34,876 nt of DNA from an uncultured Gammaproteobacteria bacterium. Its GTDB lineage: Bacteria > Pseudomonadota > Gammaproteobacteria > GCA-002705445 > GCA-002716945. The stretch is from NCBI GenBank assembly GCA_913048065.1, contig CAJWVG010000010.1, positions 1 to 34,876 on the forward strand, in the 5' to 3' direction. The translations under genes were made by a program, and so were the position numbers. The notes beneath the pieces were generated by a model. It had not been told where the DNA came from. It searched no databases and saw only the letters and a list, made by a program, of their open reading frames with translations. Positions within the stretch are counted from its first letter, which is position 1; the number at the start of each line of letters is the position of its first letter. Positions 1 through 9,363 of this stretch are shown piece by piece.

Positions 1-83
1 TAACTATTTGAATATGAAAAATACTGTTAACATAAACTATAATTAATTTTAGACACTTTATGTAAATATTAAAAGTAAAATTT

Positions 84-422
84 ATGAATATCGAAGAATC
101 ATCACTATATAAGTCAATAATGAGTAAGTATATGTCTAATAAAGACAAGATATCTGGCGGTTTAAAAAAGTTAAAATTAATTTTAGCAGCTGAGTCTGAA
201 CAAACATCGAAAATGTTAGATATATATAAAAAATATATATCAGGACAAGAAATAACTAAATCTGAAATGGAAACAGCGAATACTCAGTTTGCTGACATAA
301 TAAAAAATGCTGGTTTGTTAGGAGTTTTTGCACTTCCTGGTGGTTTAGTGGCTATTGCGTTTCTTGTAAAGGTTGGAAAAAAATTAGGTATTGATATCCT
401 ACCTAAAAGTTACAAAGATTAA
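84..422 (+). CDS. Small unrecognised protein with LETM1-like C-terminal motif
   Basis: I do not recognise this 112-residue protein with confidence. The N-terminal two thirds is charged and predicted helical (many Lys, Glu and Ser). The last third is a hydrophobic segment containing LPGG (about residues 84-87), followed by a Lys-rich stretch ending in DILPKSYKD. That ending resembles the end of the membrane segment of LETM1-type proteins, where a Gly/Pro-rich hydrophobic stretch is followed by a lysine cluster and a LLPS-type motif; this is resemblance by eye only. One membrane-associated segment at residues 76-97 is plausible. A TATAAT hexamer lies at 38-43 without a clear -35. The stop codon directly abuts that of the convergent membrane protein, with no spacer. 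Coding status is supported by an uninterrupted frame and normal composition. Confidence 0.7.
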   Translation: MNIEESSLYKSIMSKYMSNKDKISGGLKKLKLILAAESEQTSKMLDIYKKYISGQEITKSEMETANTQFADIIKNAGLLGVFALPGGLVAIAFLVKVGKKLGIDILPKSYKD

Positions 423-860
423 TTAGATATTGCCACCTTTTTTCTGTATCTTTAAACCAAGTATCAAAGACGGTAATAGGAATATAGCGAATAGACTAAC
501 AAATTGGTAAAACTTATTTAATTCTAAGACATTAAGCAGGCCCGCTGCAATCAAGTTAATCCAGACATAGAAAAAGAATAAAAATTTATCAGGATTCTCA
601 ATCCACGTCATGTGCTGCAGCATTAATGTGGTCGGCATTTTTCCATGCAGTCCATATAATATCATTATTAGTAAAAGAGATATAACTGTGCTCACCATTA
701 TTGATGTGGCCATTAGAGGTGTAAAGCCAATCATCATAATTATATGATTCAAGATTAGGAGGTAATCTTCGGCCCATAACCATAGCAAAGTCACCGATAG
801 TGCTCCGTAAGTGAAAGCTCTCACGCCTTCTGGACTGATTGATTTCCATGGATCTCCCAT
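423..860 (-). CDS. Unrecognised four-helix integral membrane protein
   Basis: This 145-residue protein is almost entirely hydrophobic, with about four membrane segments (roughly residues 14-34, 36-70 possibly as two passes, 92-112 and 117-138). Short charged loops and a Lys-rich C-terminus (KIQKKGG) suggest the tail is cytoplasmic. No catalytic motif or family signature was recognised. The start is well supported: an AGAGGAGA ribosome-binding sequence lies about seven bases upstream of the ATG at 860. The gene is divergent from gmk with a 74-base spacer holding a TATAAT at 891-896, and its stop is adjacent to that of the small gene on the other strand. A shorter open frame inside it on the same strand is a shadow. 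Role unknown. Confidence 0.75.
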   Translation of the reverse strand: MGDPWKSISPEGVRAFTYGALSVTLLWLWAEDYLLILNHIIMMIGFTPLMATSIMVSTVISLLLIMILYGLHGKMPTTLMLQHMTWIENPDKFLFFFYVWINLIAAGLLNVLELNKFYQFVSLFAIFLLPSLILGLKIQKKGGNI

Positions 861-934
861 AATTTATCTCCTCTTATTATTAATTTGTATTATAATTCAA
901 TTTTGTAACTATGGATAATTAATATTTGAATTAA

Positions 935-1549
935 ATGAACAAGATTTTTATTGTCAGCGCGCCCTCAGGGGCTGGAAAAACCACCTTGGTAAAGGGAGTG
1001 ACTAATAGACTCGGTTTTATTAGACCCTCCATATCATATACCACAAGAAAAATAAGGGATTCAGAAATTGATGGCAGGGATTATTTTTTCATAAACAAAA
1101 ATAAGTTTGAAGAAAAAATCAAAAACAATGATTTCTTAGAGTACCAAAATGTTTATGGAAATCTGTATGGCTCAACTTTGGAGTCACTTGATTTATGTTT
1201 AAAAGGTAATAATGATGTCATCCTTGAAATTGATTACAAAGGGATGATGACTGTAAAAAGATCAATACCTGAGGCAATAGCAATTTATATTCTTCCTCCA
1301 GATATTGATACTCTTAAAGAACGATTACAAAAAAGAGGAGAAGACGAAGAAAAAACTATTATGCTCCGCGTGGCATCATCCGAGCAGGAGCTACAGTATG
1401 CAAAGTATGCAGATTATACATTGATTAATGATAACTTCGAACAAGCTTTAGATAGTCTTTTGGCTATCATTTTATTCAACAAAGTTGAAAAAAAATACAT
1501 AAATAAGTGGACTCAGCAAATTCTTAATCTAAATAAGCACGTTGTTTAA
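935..1549 (+). CDS. gmk: Guanylate kinase
   Basis: Transfers phosphate from ATP to GMP to give GDP, in the cytoplasm, feeding GTP and (p)ppGpp pools. At 204 residues it is the usual family length. The P-loop is at residues 9-17 (APSGAGKTT). The GMP-binding region follows with SYTTRK (about 34-39) and GRDYFF (about 47-52), and the lid has the arginine-rich KERLQKRGED segment. No good Shine-Dalgarno sequence precedes the ATG, and the upstream in-frame ATG at 911 meets a stop within four codons, so 935 is the best start. It heads the gmk-rpoZ-spoT order common in gammaproteobacteria, where a nucleotide kinase, an RNA polymerase subunit and the stringent-response enzyme are transcribed together. 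Confidence 0.97.
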   Translation: MNKIFIVSAPSGAGKTTLVKGVTNRLGFIRPSISYTTRKIRDSEIDGRDYFFINKNKFEEKIKNNDFLEYQNVYGNLYGSTLESLDLCLKGNNDVILEIDYKGMMTVKRSIPEAIAIYILPPDIDTLKERLQKRGEDEEKTIMLRVASSEQELQYAKYADYTLINDNFEQALDSLLAIILFNKVEKKYINKWTQQILNLNKHVV

Positions 1550-1594
1550 ATACTTTTATCTGATACAATATCATCAACAAATATAGGTTAAACC

Positions 1595-2020
1595 ATGGCT
1601 AGAATTACAATTGAAGACTGTTTAAAAGAAATTGATAATGCTTTTGATATATGCGCATTAGCTGGCAAAAGAGCGAAGGATTTAGCATCTGGAGCAGAGG
1701 CTTTAGTTGATTCTAAAGATAAGCCAACTGTAAAAGCACTTAGAGAAATAGCAGATCAAAAAATCAATATGGATTACTTTGATATTAGCAATAAAGAAAA
1801 AATTGAAAGTCAATTATTTGGAGACACCTCAGGAATCAGCGAAGAAGAAGTTATTGAGGAGTTGTCAAATCAATTAGATGAGTTGCCTGATGGTGAAACT
1901 TCGCCTGAAAAAGCAGAAGCTGTTAGTCCTGAAGATAGTCAGTCGCCTGATGATATAAATAATCCAGAAGAAAAGTCTGATGGCTTTGAAGAAAACACTG
2001 ACAAGCCAAAATCAGAATAA
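1595..2020 (+). CDS. rpoZ: RNA polymerase omega subunit with long acidic tail
   Basis: Small subunit that helps the beta' subunit fold and assemble into RNA polymerase. The N-terminal 58 residues carry the family signature: [10 protein letters not shown] start, [14 protein letters not shown], then [11 protein letters not shown]. The product is 141 residues, against about 90 in E. coli. The extra C-terminal part (about 80-141) is strongly acidic and low in complexity, rich in Glu, Asp, Pro and Ser with repeated SPE/SPD motifs, and is probably disordered. The start has an ATAGG element about ten bases upstream. The gene sits between gmk and spoT. If the long spoT frame were used from 1980 the two genes would overlap by 41 bases; I prefer a spoT start at 2040 with a 19-base gap. 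The identity of the N-terminal domain is secure; the tail's function is unknown. Confidence 0.93.
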   Translation: MARITIEDCLKEIDNAFDICALAGKRAKDLASGAEALVDSKDKPTVKALREIADQKINMDYFDISNKEKIESQLFGDTSGISEEEVIEELSNQLDELPDGETSPEKAEAVSPEDSQSPDDINNPEEKSDGFEENTDKPKSE

Positions 2021-2039
2021 TCCTAGGCCATTAGCTCTA

Positions 2040-4199
2040 ATGGATAATATAACAATAAATAAAAATTCTAACGAATTTGATAAATCCAGCAAAATCTATA
2101 CCAAATTTAAAAAAAAACTACAAAAATACTTAAACGCTTATCAAGTAAAAAAGATAGAAAAAGCTTTTCGCGTAGCTAATGAAGCACACAGAGGGCAATT
2201 AAGAAAATCAGGTGAAGAATATATCCATCATCCGCTTTCTGCTGCATCAATTCTCGCTGATTTCCAGTTAGACCACGAATCTATTATGGCTGCTATATTA
2301 CATGATGTTATAGAAGATACAGAGTTAGAAAAGGAAAATTTAAAGAAAAACTTTGGTGTAAAGGTTTCTGAGTTAGTTGATGGTGTAAGTAAGTTAGATA
2401 AGATTAATTTTTCAACAAAAGAAGAGGCTGATGCAGCAAACCTAAGAAAGATGCTTATGGCAATGAGTCAAGATATACGAGTGATATTAATAAAACTAGC
2501 TGATAGAAAACATAATTTAGAAACCATAAACGCGCTCAGTAGCCATAAAAGAAAAACTATTGGCAAAGAAACACTAGAAATATTTGCTCCGATTGCTCTT
2601 AGACTTGGAATACATTCATTAAACAAAGAATTAGAAGACCTAGCATTTCAAAGCGTATATCCCCTCAGATTTAAAATTATTAAAAATGAAATTAAAAAGT
2701 CTAGAGGAAATAGAAATGAGTTAATGGGTAAGATTAAAAACATTATTCAAATTAAACTAAAAGAGGAGGGATTAGAGACGAATGTTATCGCAAGAGAAAA
2801 ACATGCATATGGGATTTATAAAAAAATGAAACTCAAAGAGTTTAAATTTACTCATATAAATGACCTTTTTGGAGTAAGGGTAATATGTAAAACCGTAGAT
2901 GATACTTATCGTTCTTTAGGTATTATTCATAATCTGTATACTCCTATACCAGGTAGATTTAAAGATTATATTGCAATACCTAAATCTAATGGATATCAGT
3001 CTTTACATACATCAATAATTGGTCCTCATGGTTTGCCAATAGAAATACAGATCAGGACAGAAGATATGGATATACTTGCAGAATCTGGAATAGCATCCCA
3101 TTGGTTTTATAAGAGCAAGAATATCCCCTCTTTAAAAAATTATACAAAAGAACAACAATGGATAACTAATTTATTGAATATTCAACGTGATTCGGGTAAC
3201 CCTCAGGAGTATTTAAAAAGTATTAAAGCAGATTTGCATCCAGGAAAAGTTTATGTTTTTACTCCTAAAGGTAATATTTTAGAATTACCAAAACGATCGA
3301 CCATTATAGACTATGCATATGCTGTCCACACTGATCTTGGGAATAACTTTGATTCAGCTAAAGTAGATAATATAAAAGTTTCTGCTAATACCATATTAAA
3401 AAATGGTCAAAGAGTAGAAATATCTACAAAAAATAATATTAGACCAGACCCTAGCTGGCTAAATTTTGTTGTTACAGAAAAAGCACGTCATTCAATTAGA
3501 GCATCTCTTAAATTAATTAAAAGAAAAGATGCTATAGATCTTGGTCAAAAACTTTTGCTATATTCTCTATCAGATTTCAAAATTTCCTTAAACGATATCC
3601 CAGACAAAACTATGCAAATTGTGTTAGAAGAATACAAATGTAAAAGTATTGATGATTTATATGCTGAAATAGGCTTAGGAAATAGAATTGCTAAATTAGT
3701 TGCTATGAGGTTTGCGCCAACTGATTCCTCATCTCAAAACCGTAATCCATCTGGTGGTATTCAAATTAGGGGCACAGAAGGGCTTGTTGTTTCGTATGCT
3801 AAGTGCTGTTATCCAATACCGGGTGATCCAATTATTGGACATATTAGTCAAGAAAAAGGAATTGTGGTTCATCGACAAGTATGCAGAAGTATTAAACATA
3901 TGAAAAAAAATACGGAAGAAATGTTAGATATGTCTTGGGATGAGAATATTGAAGATAGTTTTAATGCCTCTATTAAAATTGAAGTAGAGAATGTTAGAGG
4001 TGTCCTCGCACTAATTTCATCCCAAATAGCACAGAATGATTGTAATATAGAGAGTGTCACTTATGATGATACAAAGGAGACAGGAAATAATATTATGATA
4101 TTTATCATTTCTATAAGTGACATTAAAGCTTTGAATAAATTGATTGGAAAATTGAAAAAAAATAAAAATATATTAAATGTTGAGAGGAAAAAAAGTTAG
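2040..4199 (+). CDS. spoT: Bifunctional (p)ppGpp synthetase/hydrolase SpoT/RelA family
   Basis: Makes and degrades the alarmone (p)ppGpp. The order is an HD hydrolase domain (HHPL, then HD at residues 88-89 in LHDVIEDT), a synthetase domain with GRFKDYIAIPKSNGYQSLHT (about 305-324), a TGS domain from about 403 (VYVFTPKG) and a C-terminal ACT domain from about 642. The RFKD form of the synthetase motif is typical of bifunctional enzymes, whereas monofunctional RelA has ExDD, so both activities are expected. Residues of both active sites look intact. The frame is open from an ATG at 1980 inside rpoZ, but the added 20 residues look unlike the family and the 719-residue form from 2040 is closer to E. 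coli SpoT (702). It is the only long stringent-response enzyme in the window. Confidence 0.95.
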   Translation: MDNITINKNSNEFDKSSKIYTKFKKKLQKYLNAYQVKKIEKAFRVANEAHRGQLRKSGEEYIHHPLSAASILADFQLDHESIMAAILHDVIEDTELEKENLKKNFGVKVSELVDGVSKLDKINFSTKEEADAANLRKMLMAMSQDIRVILIKLADRKHNLETINALSSHKRKTIGKETLEIFAPIALRLGIHSLNKELEDLAFQSVYPLRFKIIKNEIKKSRGNRNELMGKIKNIIQIKLKEEGLETNVIAREKHAYGIYKKMKLKEFKFTHINDLFGVRVICKTVDDTYRSLGIIHNLYTPIPGRFKDYIAIPKSNGYQSLHTSIIGPHGLPIEIQIRTEDMDILAESGIASHWFYKSKNIPSLKNYTKEQQWITNLLNIQRDSGNPQEYLKSIKADLHPGKVYVFTPKGNILELPKRSTIIDYAYAVHTDLGNNFDSAKVDNIKVSANTILKNGQRVEISTKNNIRPDPSWLNFVVTEKARHSIRASLKLIKRKDAIDLGQKLLLYSLSDFKISLNDIPDKTMQIVLEEYKCKSIDDLYAEIGLGNRIAKLVAMRFAPTDSSSQNRNPSGGIQIRGTEGLVVSYAKCCYPIPGDPIIGHISQEKGIVVHRQVCRSIKHMKKNTEEMLDMSWDENIEDSFNASIKIEVENVRGVLALISSQIAQNDCNIESVTYDDTKETGNNIMIFIISISDIKALNKLIGKLKKNKNILNVERKKS

Positions 4200-4200
4200 A

Positions 4201-4941
4201 ATGGGCGAAAAAGTAAAATTTGGTTCTGAAAAAGTAGAGAAGTCCGATAAGATAAAACTAGTTTCTAATATTTTTAGCTCTGTGGCGAACAAATACGATA
4301 TTATGAATGATGCAATGTCTTTTGGTTTACATAGACAGTGGAAAAATAGGATGTTATCCATATCAAAATTAAAAAATAATGATACAGTTTTAGATATTGC
4401 TACTGGTACTGGTGATATTGCTCTTAAGCTATTAATGGATAAAAAAAATATTAACATTACATGTCTTGATGAGAATAAAGAAATGCTAGATATATGCAAA
4501 GATAGGTTCATTGATAATAGTTTTTTACATGATATAAAATTTATTTGCAGCCCTATTGAAAATGCTGAACTTAAAGATAATAGCTTTTCTCTAGTTACTA
4601 TTGCTTTTGGATTTAGAAATTTTACAGATCATAAGAAAGCATTATCAAGAATATTTAATGCTTTATCTCCGGGCGGTAGACTAGTTATCATGGAGTTCAC
4701 AACACCAAAAAATCAATATTTAAAAGCTATTTTCGAAAAATATACGCATAAGATTATACCTAATCTAGGTAAATATATTGCAAATGATTATGATAGCTAT
4801 AAATATCTAGCAGAGTCTATATCGTCTTATTTTGAACCATCTGAGGTCAGTGAAATGTTCGAGAAGGCTGGATTTATAAAAACACGATATGAGAAATTGC
4901 CGGGGGATATTGTGACAATACACATAGGATACAAATGTTGA
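4201..4941 (+). CDS. ubiE: Ubiquinone/menaquinone C-methyltransferase UbiE
   Basis: SAM-dependent C-methyltransferase of coenzyme Q (and menaquinone) synthesis. The SAM site is at about residues 63-73 (VLDIATGTGDI). Other family blocks are SVANKYDIMNDAMSFGLHRQWK near the N-terminus, FGFRN(F)TD in the middle, PGGRLVIMEF, and NDYDSYKYLAESI and HIGYK at the end. I place the start at 4201, where MGEKVKFGSEKV matches the usual N-terminus, with GAGAGGA upstream at 4182-4188. An upstream in-frame ATG at 4177 lies inside spoT. The spoT stop is one base before this start. It overlaps ubiJ by seven bases, giving a tight ubiE-ubiJ-ubiB cluster as in other gammaproteobacteria. Confidence 0.95.
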   Translation: MGEKVKFGSEKVEKSDKIKLVSNIFSSVANKYDIMNDAMSFGLHRQWKNRMLSISKLKNNDTVLDIATGTGDIALKLLMDKKNINITCLDENKEMLDICKDRFIDNSFLHDIKFICSPIENAELKDNSFSLVTIAFGFRNFTDHKKALSRIFNALSPGGRLVIMEFTTPKNQYLKAIFEKYTHKIIPNLGKYIANDYDSYKYLAESISSYFEPSEVSEMFEKAGFIKTRYEKLPGDIVTIHIGYKC

Positions 4942-5525
4942 AAGAAGATTTAACTCTAACTTATTATATTAATAAAATATTCCACAGTAAAATATTTTCT
5001 AAATCTATACCTGATAAATTTCTGGATGAGATAGACCAAAAGGTTATTAAAATTACTTTCAAAGATAGCGCATTTAGTATAACTATTCATATTGATAATA
5101 ATAATATTACAGTTCTAGATTCCGCTAGAAATATTGATGCTGAAATTATTGTTAGCCCAATAGTCTTTGTAATGTTCATACTTTCAAAAGGATCTGACAA
5201 GTTCTCTAGCGAAATAATAATAAATGGTGACATAGACACAGCAAATAAATTTAATAATTTTTTAAGCAGCTCTAATAAACTCAGAGAAGTCACTAGTCAT
5301 ATACTTGGCAAGAAAAATTCCATAAGAATAGAAAATTTATTTCACGAAATAAAATCAACTCTTTCAGAATTTTTTGATAACTCAAATAAAGATATAGTTG
5401 ACACATTGACTGATGATTTAAATATCATTCCTACGGAATTAGAAATTAATCAATATCTTGATGATGTGGATGATTTGAAGAGTAGAACAGATCAACTTTA
5501 TAAGAAGTATAAAGATGTTAAATAA
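4935..5525 (+). CDS. ubiJ: Ubiquinone biosynthesis accessory factor UbiJ (SCP2-type)
   Basis: UbiJ is a lipid-binding accessory protein of the soluble coenzyme Q biosynthesis complex, which it supports together with UbiK. The 196-residue product has an SCP2-like N-terminal part with the IIINGDIDTANKFNNFL segment (about residues 95-109). Its C-terminal part is a helical segment with the family pattern E-IN-YLDDVDDLKSRTDQL-K near the end. Similarity to E. coli UbiJ is moderate, and the identification rests largely on its place between ubiE and ubiB, which is highly diagnostic. It overlaps ubiE by seven bases and ubiB by eleven, implying translational coupling. UbiK, its known partner, is encoded elsewhere in this window at 18763-18987. 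Confidence 0.88.
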   Translation: MLKEDLTLTYYINKIFHSKIFSKSIPDKFLDEIDQKVIKITFKDSAFSITIHIDNNNITVLDSARNIDAEIIVSPIVFVMFILSKGSDKFSSEIIINGDIDTANKFNNFLSSSNKLREVTSHILGKKNSIRIENLFHEIKSTLSEFFDNSNKDIVDTLTDDLNIIPTELEINQYLDDVDDLKSRTDQLYKKYKDVK

Positions 5526-7158
5526 TATCCTCAGAGTACTGCAGATTGCACGACTGTTTATAAAATATGATGTCGACAAAATGTTAGTTAATTGTGGCAG
5601 TGGTAAGTGTAAATTCTATTTTTATATGCTTCCTTGGAATTGGTTTAGAAAAAGACATGTAGAAAATATACCTCTCAAGATTAGAATGATGTTCGAAGAG
5701 CTTGGACCTATTTTTGTTAAACTGGGCCAAGTAATCTCGACAAGGAAAGATTTATTGTCGGATGATATTGCTCATGAATTATCTAAGTTACAAGATGATG
5801 TCAAACCATTTCCTAAGAATATATCTATGCAAATTATCGAAAAAGAATTAGGAGATAAAATATCAAATATATTCAGTAATTTCACCGCTGAGCCTTTGGC
5901 ATCAGCATCAATAGCACAAGTTCATGCTGCACAGTTAAAAAATGGCGAGGATGTTATTGTTAAAGTTGTTAGACCTGATGTACATAAAGCCATTGAAAAA
6001 GACCTATTATTAATGAAAAGAATTGCGGCATTTTTAACATCATTGTCAGATGATTTCAAGCGTATGCACTTAATAGAGGTCGTCAATGACTATGAACTAC
6101 TTGTCTATGATGAAACGGACTTGATTAAAGAATCAACAAATGCAAAAAAAATGAAGGATAATTTTGAGAATTCTAAATTAATTTATATCCCAGAAATATA
6201 TTGGGATTATGTGACTAGAAATATTTTGGTTATGGAAAGAACTTTCGCAACACCGATAAATGATCGAGAAGAGTTGGTTAAAAAAGGTGTTGATTTTGAA
6301 AAACTAGCCACAAATGCTGTTGAAAGTTTTTTTATACAAGTATTTGAGCATAATTTCTTCCATGCAGATATGCACCCTGGGAATATATTTATTAATAAAA
6401 TTGATAATGATGTTCAGTTTGTCTTAGTAGATTTTGGAATTATGGGTTCATTGAGTAAGTTTGATAAAAGATATCTGGCTGAAAACTTTGTTGCTTTTTT
6501 TAATAGAGATTACGAAAAAGTTGCAAGATTACATGTAGAGTGTGAATGGGTTCCAAAGGATACAAATATATCATTATTAGAAAAAGCCATCAGAGATAAT
6601 TGTGAATCCATGCTAGATAAATCAATTAAAGATGTCTCGCTTAGCGATATAATCTTGGGATTATTTGATACAGCTAGAAAATTTAAACTTGAGGTTCAAC
6701 CTCAACTAATACTCATGCAAAAAGCTCTTCTATATACCGAAGGATTGGGTAGAGAATTTCATCCAGAGTTAGATTTATGGAAAACATCTAAGCCAATACT
6801 TGAGAAATGGATGAAAAAACAAAAAGGTTTTTCAGCAATTATAAAAAATATTCGTGATAACTCATCAGATATCGTTGATCTTATACCAGAATTGCCTAGT
6901 ACTTTGCGTAAAGTTATTAATCTTATTAATAATGATCAGCTAAATCTTGATAATAATTTAAGAAAATTAGAACACATTGAAAAATCAATTTATAAAAGCA
7001 CCAGACGTAATTATTGGATGATGGCAATCTTGATATTCTCATTATTTGCGATAGTGATTACATATTTAATACATAACAATATTTTCTATCAGTCAATTTA
7101 TTGGTATCTATTAGCTCTATCAATTATAATTATTTTATTAAGGCCCAGGAAAAAATAA
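5515..7158 (+). CDS. ubiB: Atypical protein kinase-like UbiB (coenzyme Q biosynthesis)
   Basis: Member of the UbiB/ADCK family: membrane-anchored, protein-kinase-like ATPases needed for coenzyme Q synthesis. Family hallmarks are present: the KxGQ motif as KLGQ at residues 69-72, the Ala-rich nucleotide loop ASASIAQVH (about 127-135), the VKVVRPDV lysine strand, FFHADMHPGNIF as catalytic loop and VDFGIMG as the DFG motif. Two hydrophobic C-terminal segments (about residues 500-520 and 523-541) form the membrane anchor, as in E. coli UbiB (546 residues; 547 here). It is translationally coupled to ubiJ upstream. The stop is followed two bases later by the uvrD start. Confidence 0.96.
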   Translation: MLNNILRVLQIARLFIKYDVDKMLVNCGSGKCKFYFYMLPWNWFRKRHVENIPLKIRMMFEELGPIFVKLGQVISTRKDLLSDDIAHELSKLQDDVKPFPKNISMQIIEKELGDKISNIFSNFTAEPLASASIAQVHAAQLKNGEDVIVKVVRPDVHKAIEKDLLLMKRIAAFLTSLSDDFKRMHLIEVVNDYELLVYDETDLIKESTNAKKMKDNFENSKLIYIPEIYWDYVTRNILVMERTFATPINDREELVKKGVDFEKLATNAVESFFIQVFEHNFFHADMHPGNIFINKIDNDVQFVLVDFGIMGSLSKFDKRYLAENFVAFFNRDYEKVARLHVECEWVPKDTNISLLEKAIRDNCESMLDKSIKDVSLSDIILGLFDTARKFKLEVQPQLILMQKALLYTEGLGREFHPELDLWKTSKPILEKWMKKQKGFSAIIKNIRDNSSDIVDLIPELPSTLRKVINLINNDQLNLDNNLRKLEHIEKSIYKSTRRNYWMMAILIFSLFAIVITYLIHNNIFYQSIYWYLLALSIIIILLRPRKK

Positions 7159-7160
7159 TT

Positions 7161-9347
7161 ATGGATATCGATGAAGCTTTCCATGATTTAAATGAACAAC
7201 AACTGGCTGCTGTAAATTGTTCTTTAGGAAACAAACTAATTCTTGCTGGTGCAGGTAGCGGTAAAACCAGAGTATTAACATGCAGGGTTGCTAAACTTAT
7301 TGAGTCTTTTGAAGTTAGACCAAGCGATATTCTTGCTTTAACTTTTACTAATAAAGCATCTAATGAAATGAAACAAAGACTCGAGAAAATATTAAGAATA
7401 TCTTCTCAGGGATTATGGTTCGGAACATTCCATGGGATATGTAGACGCTTGCTAAAGATACACTGGAGAGAGGCCGGTATTGCTGAATACTTCACAATTT
7501 TAGATTCCCAAGACCAATTGAGGATGATTAAAAGAATAGTCAAGTCTCAAAATTTAGATGATAATTTATATGATCCAAAAGCATTACAATCATTTATAAA
7601 TACGCAGAAAGATAAAGGTAAAAGACATAATAATGCCAGTAATGATGATGATAAGTACATTGAAATATACAAAGAATATGATGAGGCTTGTAGACAAACC
7701 AATTCGGTAGATTTTGCTGATTTAATTCTTTTGACATATGAGATGTTTAAAAATAATCCGAATATATTAAATTATTATGGCAATAGATTTAAAAACATTA
7801 TGGTTGATGAGTTCCAAGATACTAATACTTTACAATTTAATTTATTAAAACTCATTAATGGAGATTCAGGCTCATTATATGCAGTCGGAGATGATGATCA
7901 GTCAATATATGGCTGGAGAGGAGCAAGAAGTAGAAATATACAATCTTTTGAAGAAGAATTTAACAATGTCGAAATATTTAAACTGGAGCAAAATTATAGA
8001 TCTACTAATGAAATTTTATCAGTAGCTAACAGCCTGATTTCTAAAAATATAGAAAGACTAGGTAAAAATTTATGGACAAAATCTGATAAAGGGCAACCTG
8101 TATATTTATATGAGGCATATAGTGGCGATGATGAGTCCAAATTTATTATTGATAAAATACAAGAATATGTCACCAAAGGTTATAAGAGATCTGATATTGC
8201 TTTATTGTATAGATCAAATTTTCTTTCACGAAGGTTGGAAGAAGAGTTAAATTCAAGAAGCATACCCTATAAAATTTATGGAGGATTTAGGTTTTTTGAA
8301 AGAGCTGAAGTCAAGGATGTTATAGCTTATTTAAGATTAGCAGTTAATACTTTAGATGATGCTGCATTTGAACGAACAATTAATAATCCACCTAGAGGAC
8401 TTGGAGAGAAAACCATTCAAGCAGTTAGAGAATATTCAAAAAAACACTCAATATCAATGTGGGAAACTATATCGCAAATTGATAAAACAGAAATAAATAG
8501 TCCACGAGCACATAACTCATTCGCAGATTTTATCAAGATAATTAATACTTTAAGAGATCACCTAAATGAACTTCATCCAGTTAGTTTAATAGAGAAGGTA
8601 ATAGAACTCTCGGCTTTAAATAAATATTATGAATCTAAAAAAAATGAAGAATCGTTATCTAAACAAGAGAACTTAGAAGAATTATTATCTACTGCAGAAA
8701 GATTCTATCAGAATAATATTGACAGCGAAGATGTATTGGGTGATTTTTTAGATAATGCAGCTTTAGAAGCTGGAGAGTTTCAATCTAAAACTCATGAAGA
8801 CCCGGTTCAATTAATGACGATACATTCAGCAAAAGGATTAGAGTTCCCAATTGTTTTTTTAACAGGCATGGATGAAGGAATATTTCCAAATGAGAATAGA
8901 AACTTAAAAAAAGGGTTTCTTGAAGAAGAAAGAAGATTATGTTATGTCGCAATTACAAGGGCAATGAAATGTCTATATATAACACATGCAAATATGAGAT
9001 ATATGCATGGTAACAATAATTTTCTTATACCCTCAAGGTTTATAAATGAAATTGATGAGGGTCTATTGGAGTCAATAAAAATTACACATACAAAAAATTT
9101 TAAAAATAAACCACTATCAAATGAAGATGATATTTATTCACAAGAAAATAGCTTTGAAAGTTTCTCTCAAGAAGAAGAATATTCATTTATTAAAATTGGA
9201 GGAAGAGTAAGTCATATGAAATTTGGGCATGGAGTCATACTTAGGTATACTGGTAAAGGGGATGCTTTAAAATTAACGATAAATTTTGATGATTATGGTA
9301 AAAAGGAGCTTGTTTTATCATATGCTCATTTAAAATTTTTAAATTGA
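7161..9347 (+). CDS. uvrD: DNA helicase II UvrD
   Basis: 3'-5' superfamily 1 helicase that acts in nucleotide excision and mismatch repair. Starting at 7161 gives 728 residues, near E. coli UvrD (720). The Walker A motif is AGAGSGKTR (about 28-36), motif II is VDEFQDTN (about 216-223), then DDDQSIYGWRGA, the NYRST motif, LMTIHSAKGLEFP (about 548-560) and VAITRA. The C-terminal KIGGRVSHMKFGHGVI segment is the Tudor-like domain seen in UvrD, which separates it from Rep. The frame extends upstream to 7101 inside ubiB, but an AGGA sequence before 7161 and the N-terminal LNEQQLAAV match support this start. It is probably cotranscribed with ubiB, and dctP follows 16 bases later. Confidence 0.97.
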   Translation: MDIDEAFHDLNEQQLAAVNCSLGNKLILAGAGSGKTRVLTCRVAKLIESFEVRPSDILALTFTNKASNEMKQRLEKILRISSQGLWFGTFHGICRRLLKIHWREAGIAEYFTILDSQDQLRMIKRIVKSQNLDDNLYDPKALQSFINTQKDKGKRHNNASNDDDKYIEIYKEYDEACRQTNSVDFADLILLTYEMFKNNPNILNYYGNRFKNIMVDEFQDTNTLQFNLLKLINGDSGSLYAVGDDDQSIYGWRGARSRNIQSFEEEFNNVEIFKLEQNYRSTNEILSVANSLISKNIERLGKNLWTKSDKGQPVYLYEAYSGDDESKFIIDKIQEYVTKGYKRSDIALLYRSNFLSRRLEEELNSRSIPYKIYGGFRFFERAEVKDVIAYLRLAVNTLDDAAFERTINNPPRGLGEKTIQAVREYSKKHSISMWETISQIDKTEINSPRAHNSFADFIKIINTLRDHLNELHPVSLIEKVIELSALNKYYESKKNEESLSKQENLEELLSTAERFYQNNIDSEDVLGDFLDNAALEAGEFQSKTHEDPVQLMTIHSAKGLEFPIVFLTGMDEGIFPNENRNLKKGFLEEERRLCYVAITRAMKCLYITHANMRYMHGNNNFLIPSRFINEIDEGLLESIKITHTKNFKNKPLSNEDDIYSQENSFESFSQEEEYSFIKIGGRVSHMKFGHGVILRYTGKGDALKLTINFDDYGKKELVLSYAHLKFLN

Positions 9348-9363
9348 AAAAAGGTTATTTAAA

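Noticed and set aside
598-849. Open frame of 83 codons on the - strand
   Set aside because: It lies wholly inside the 145-residue membrane protein in another frame, and the longer frame has the strong ribosome-binding site and sensible membrane segments.
1980-2039. Longer spoT starting at the ATG inside rpoZ
   Set aside because: The extra 20 residues do not resemble SpoT, and a start at 2040 avoids a 41-base overlap. The upstream start cannot be excluded.
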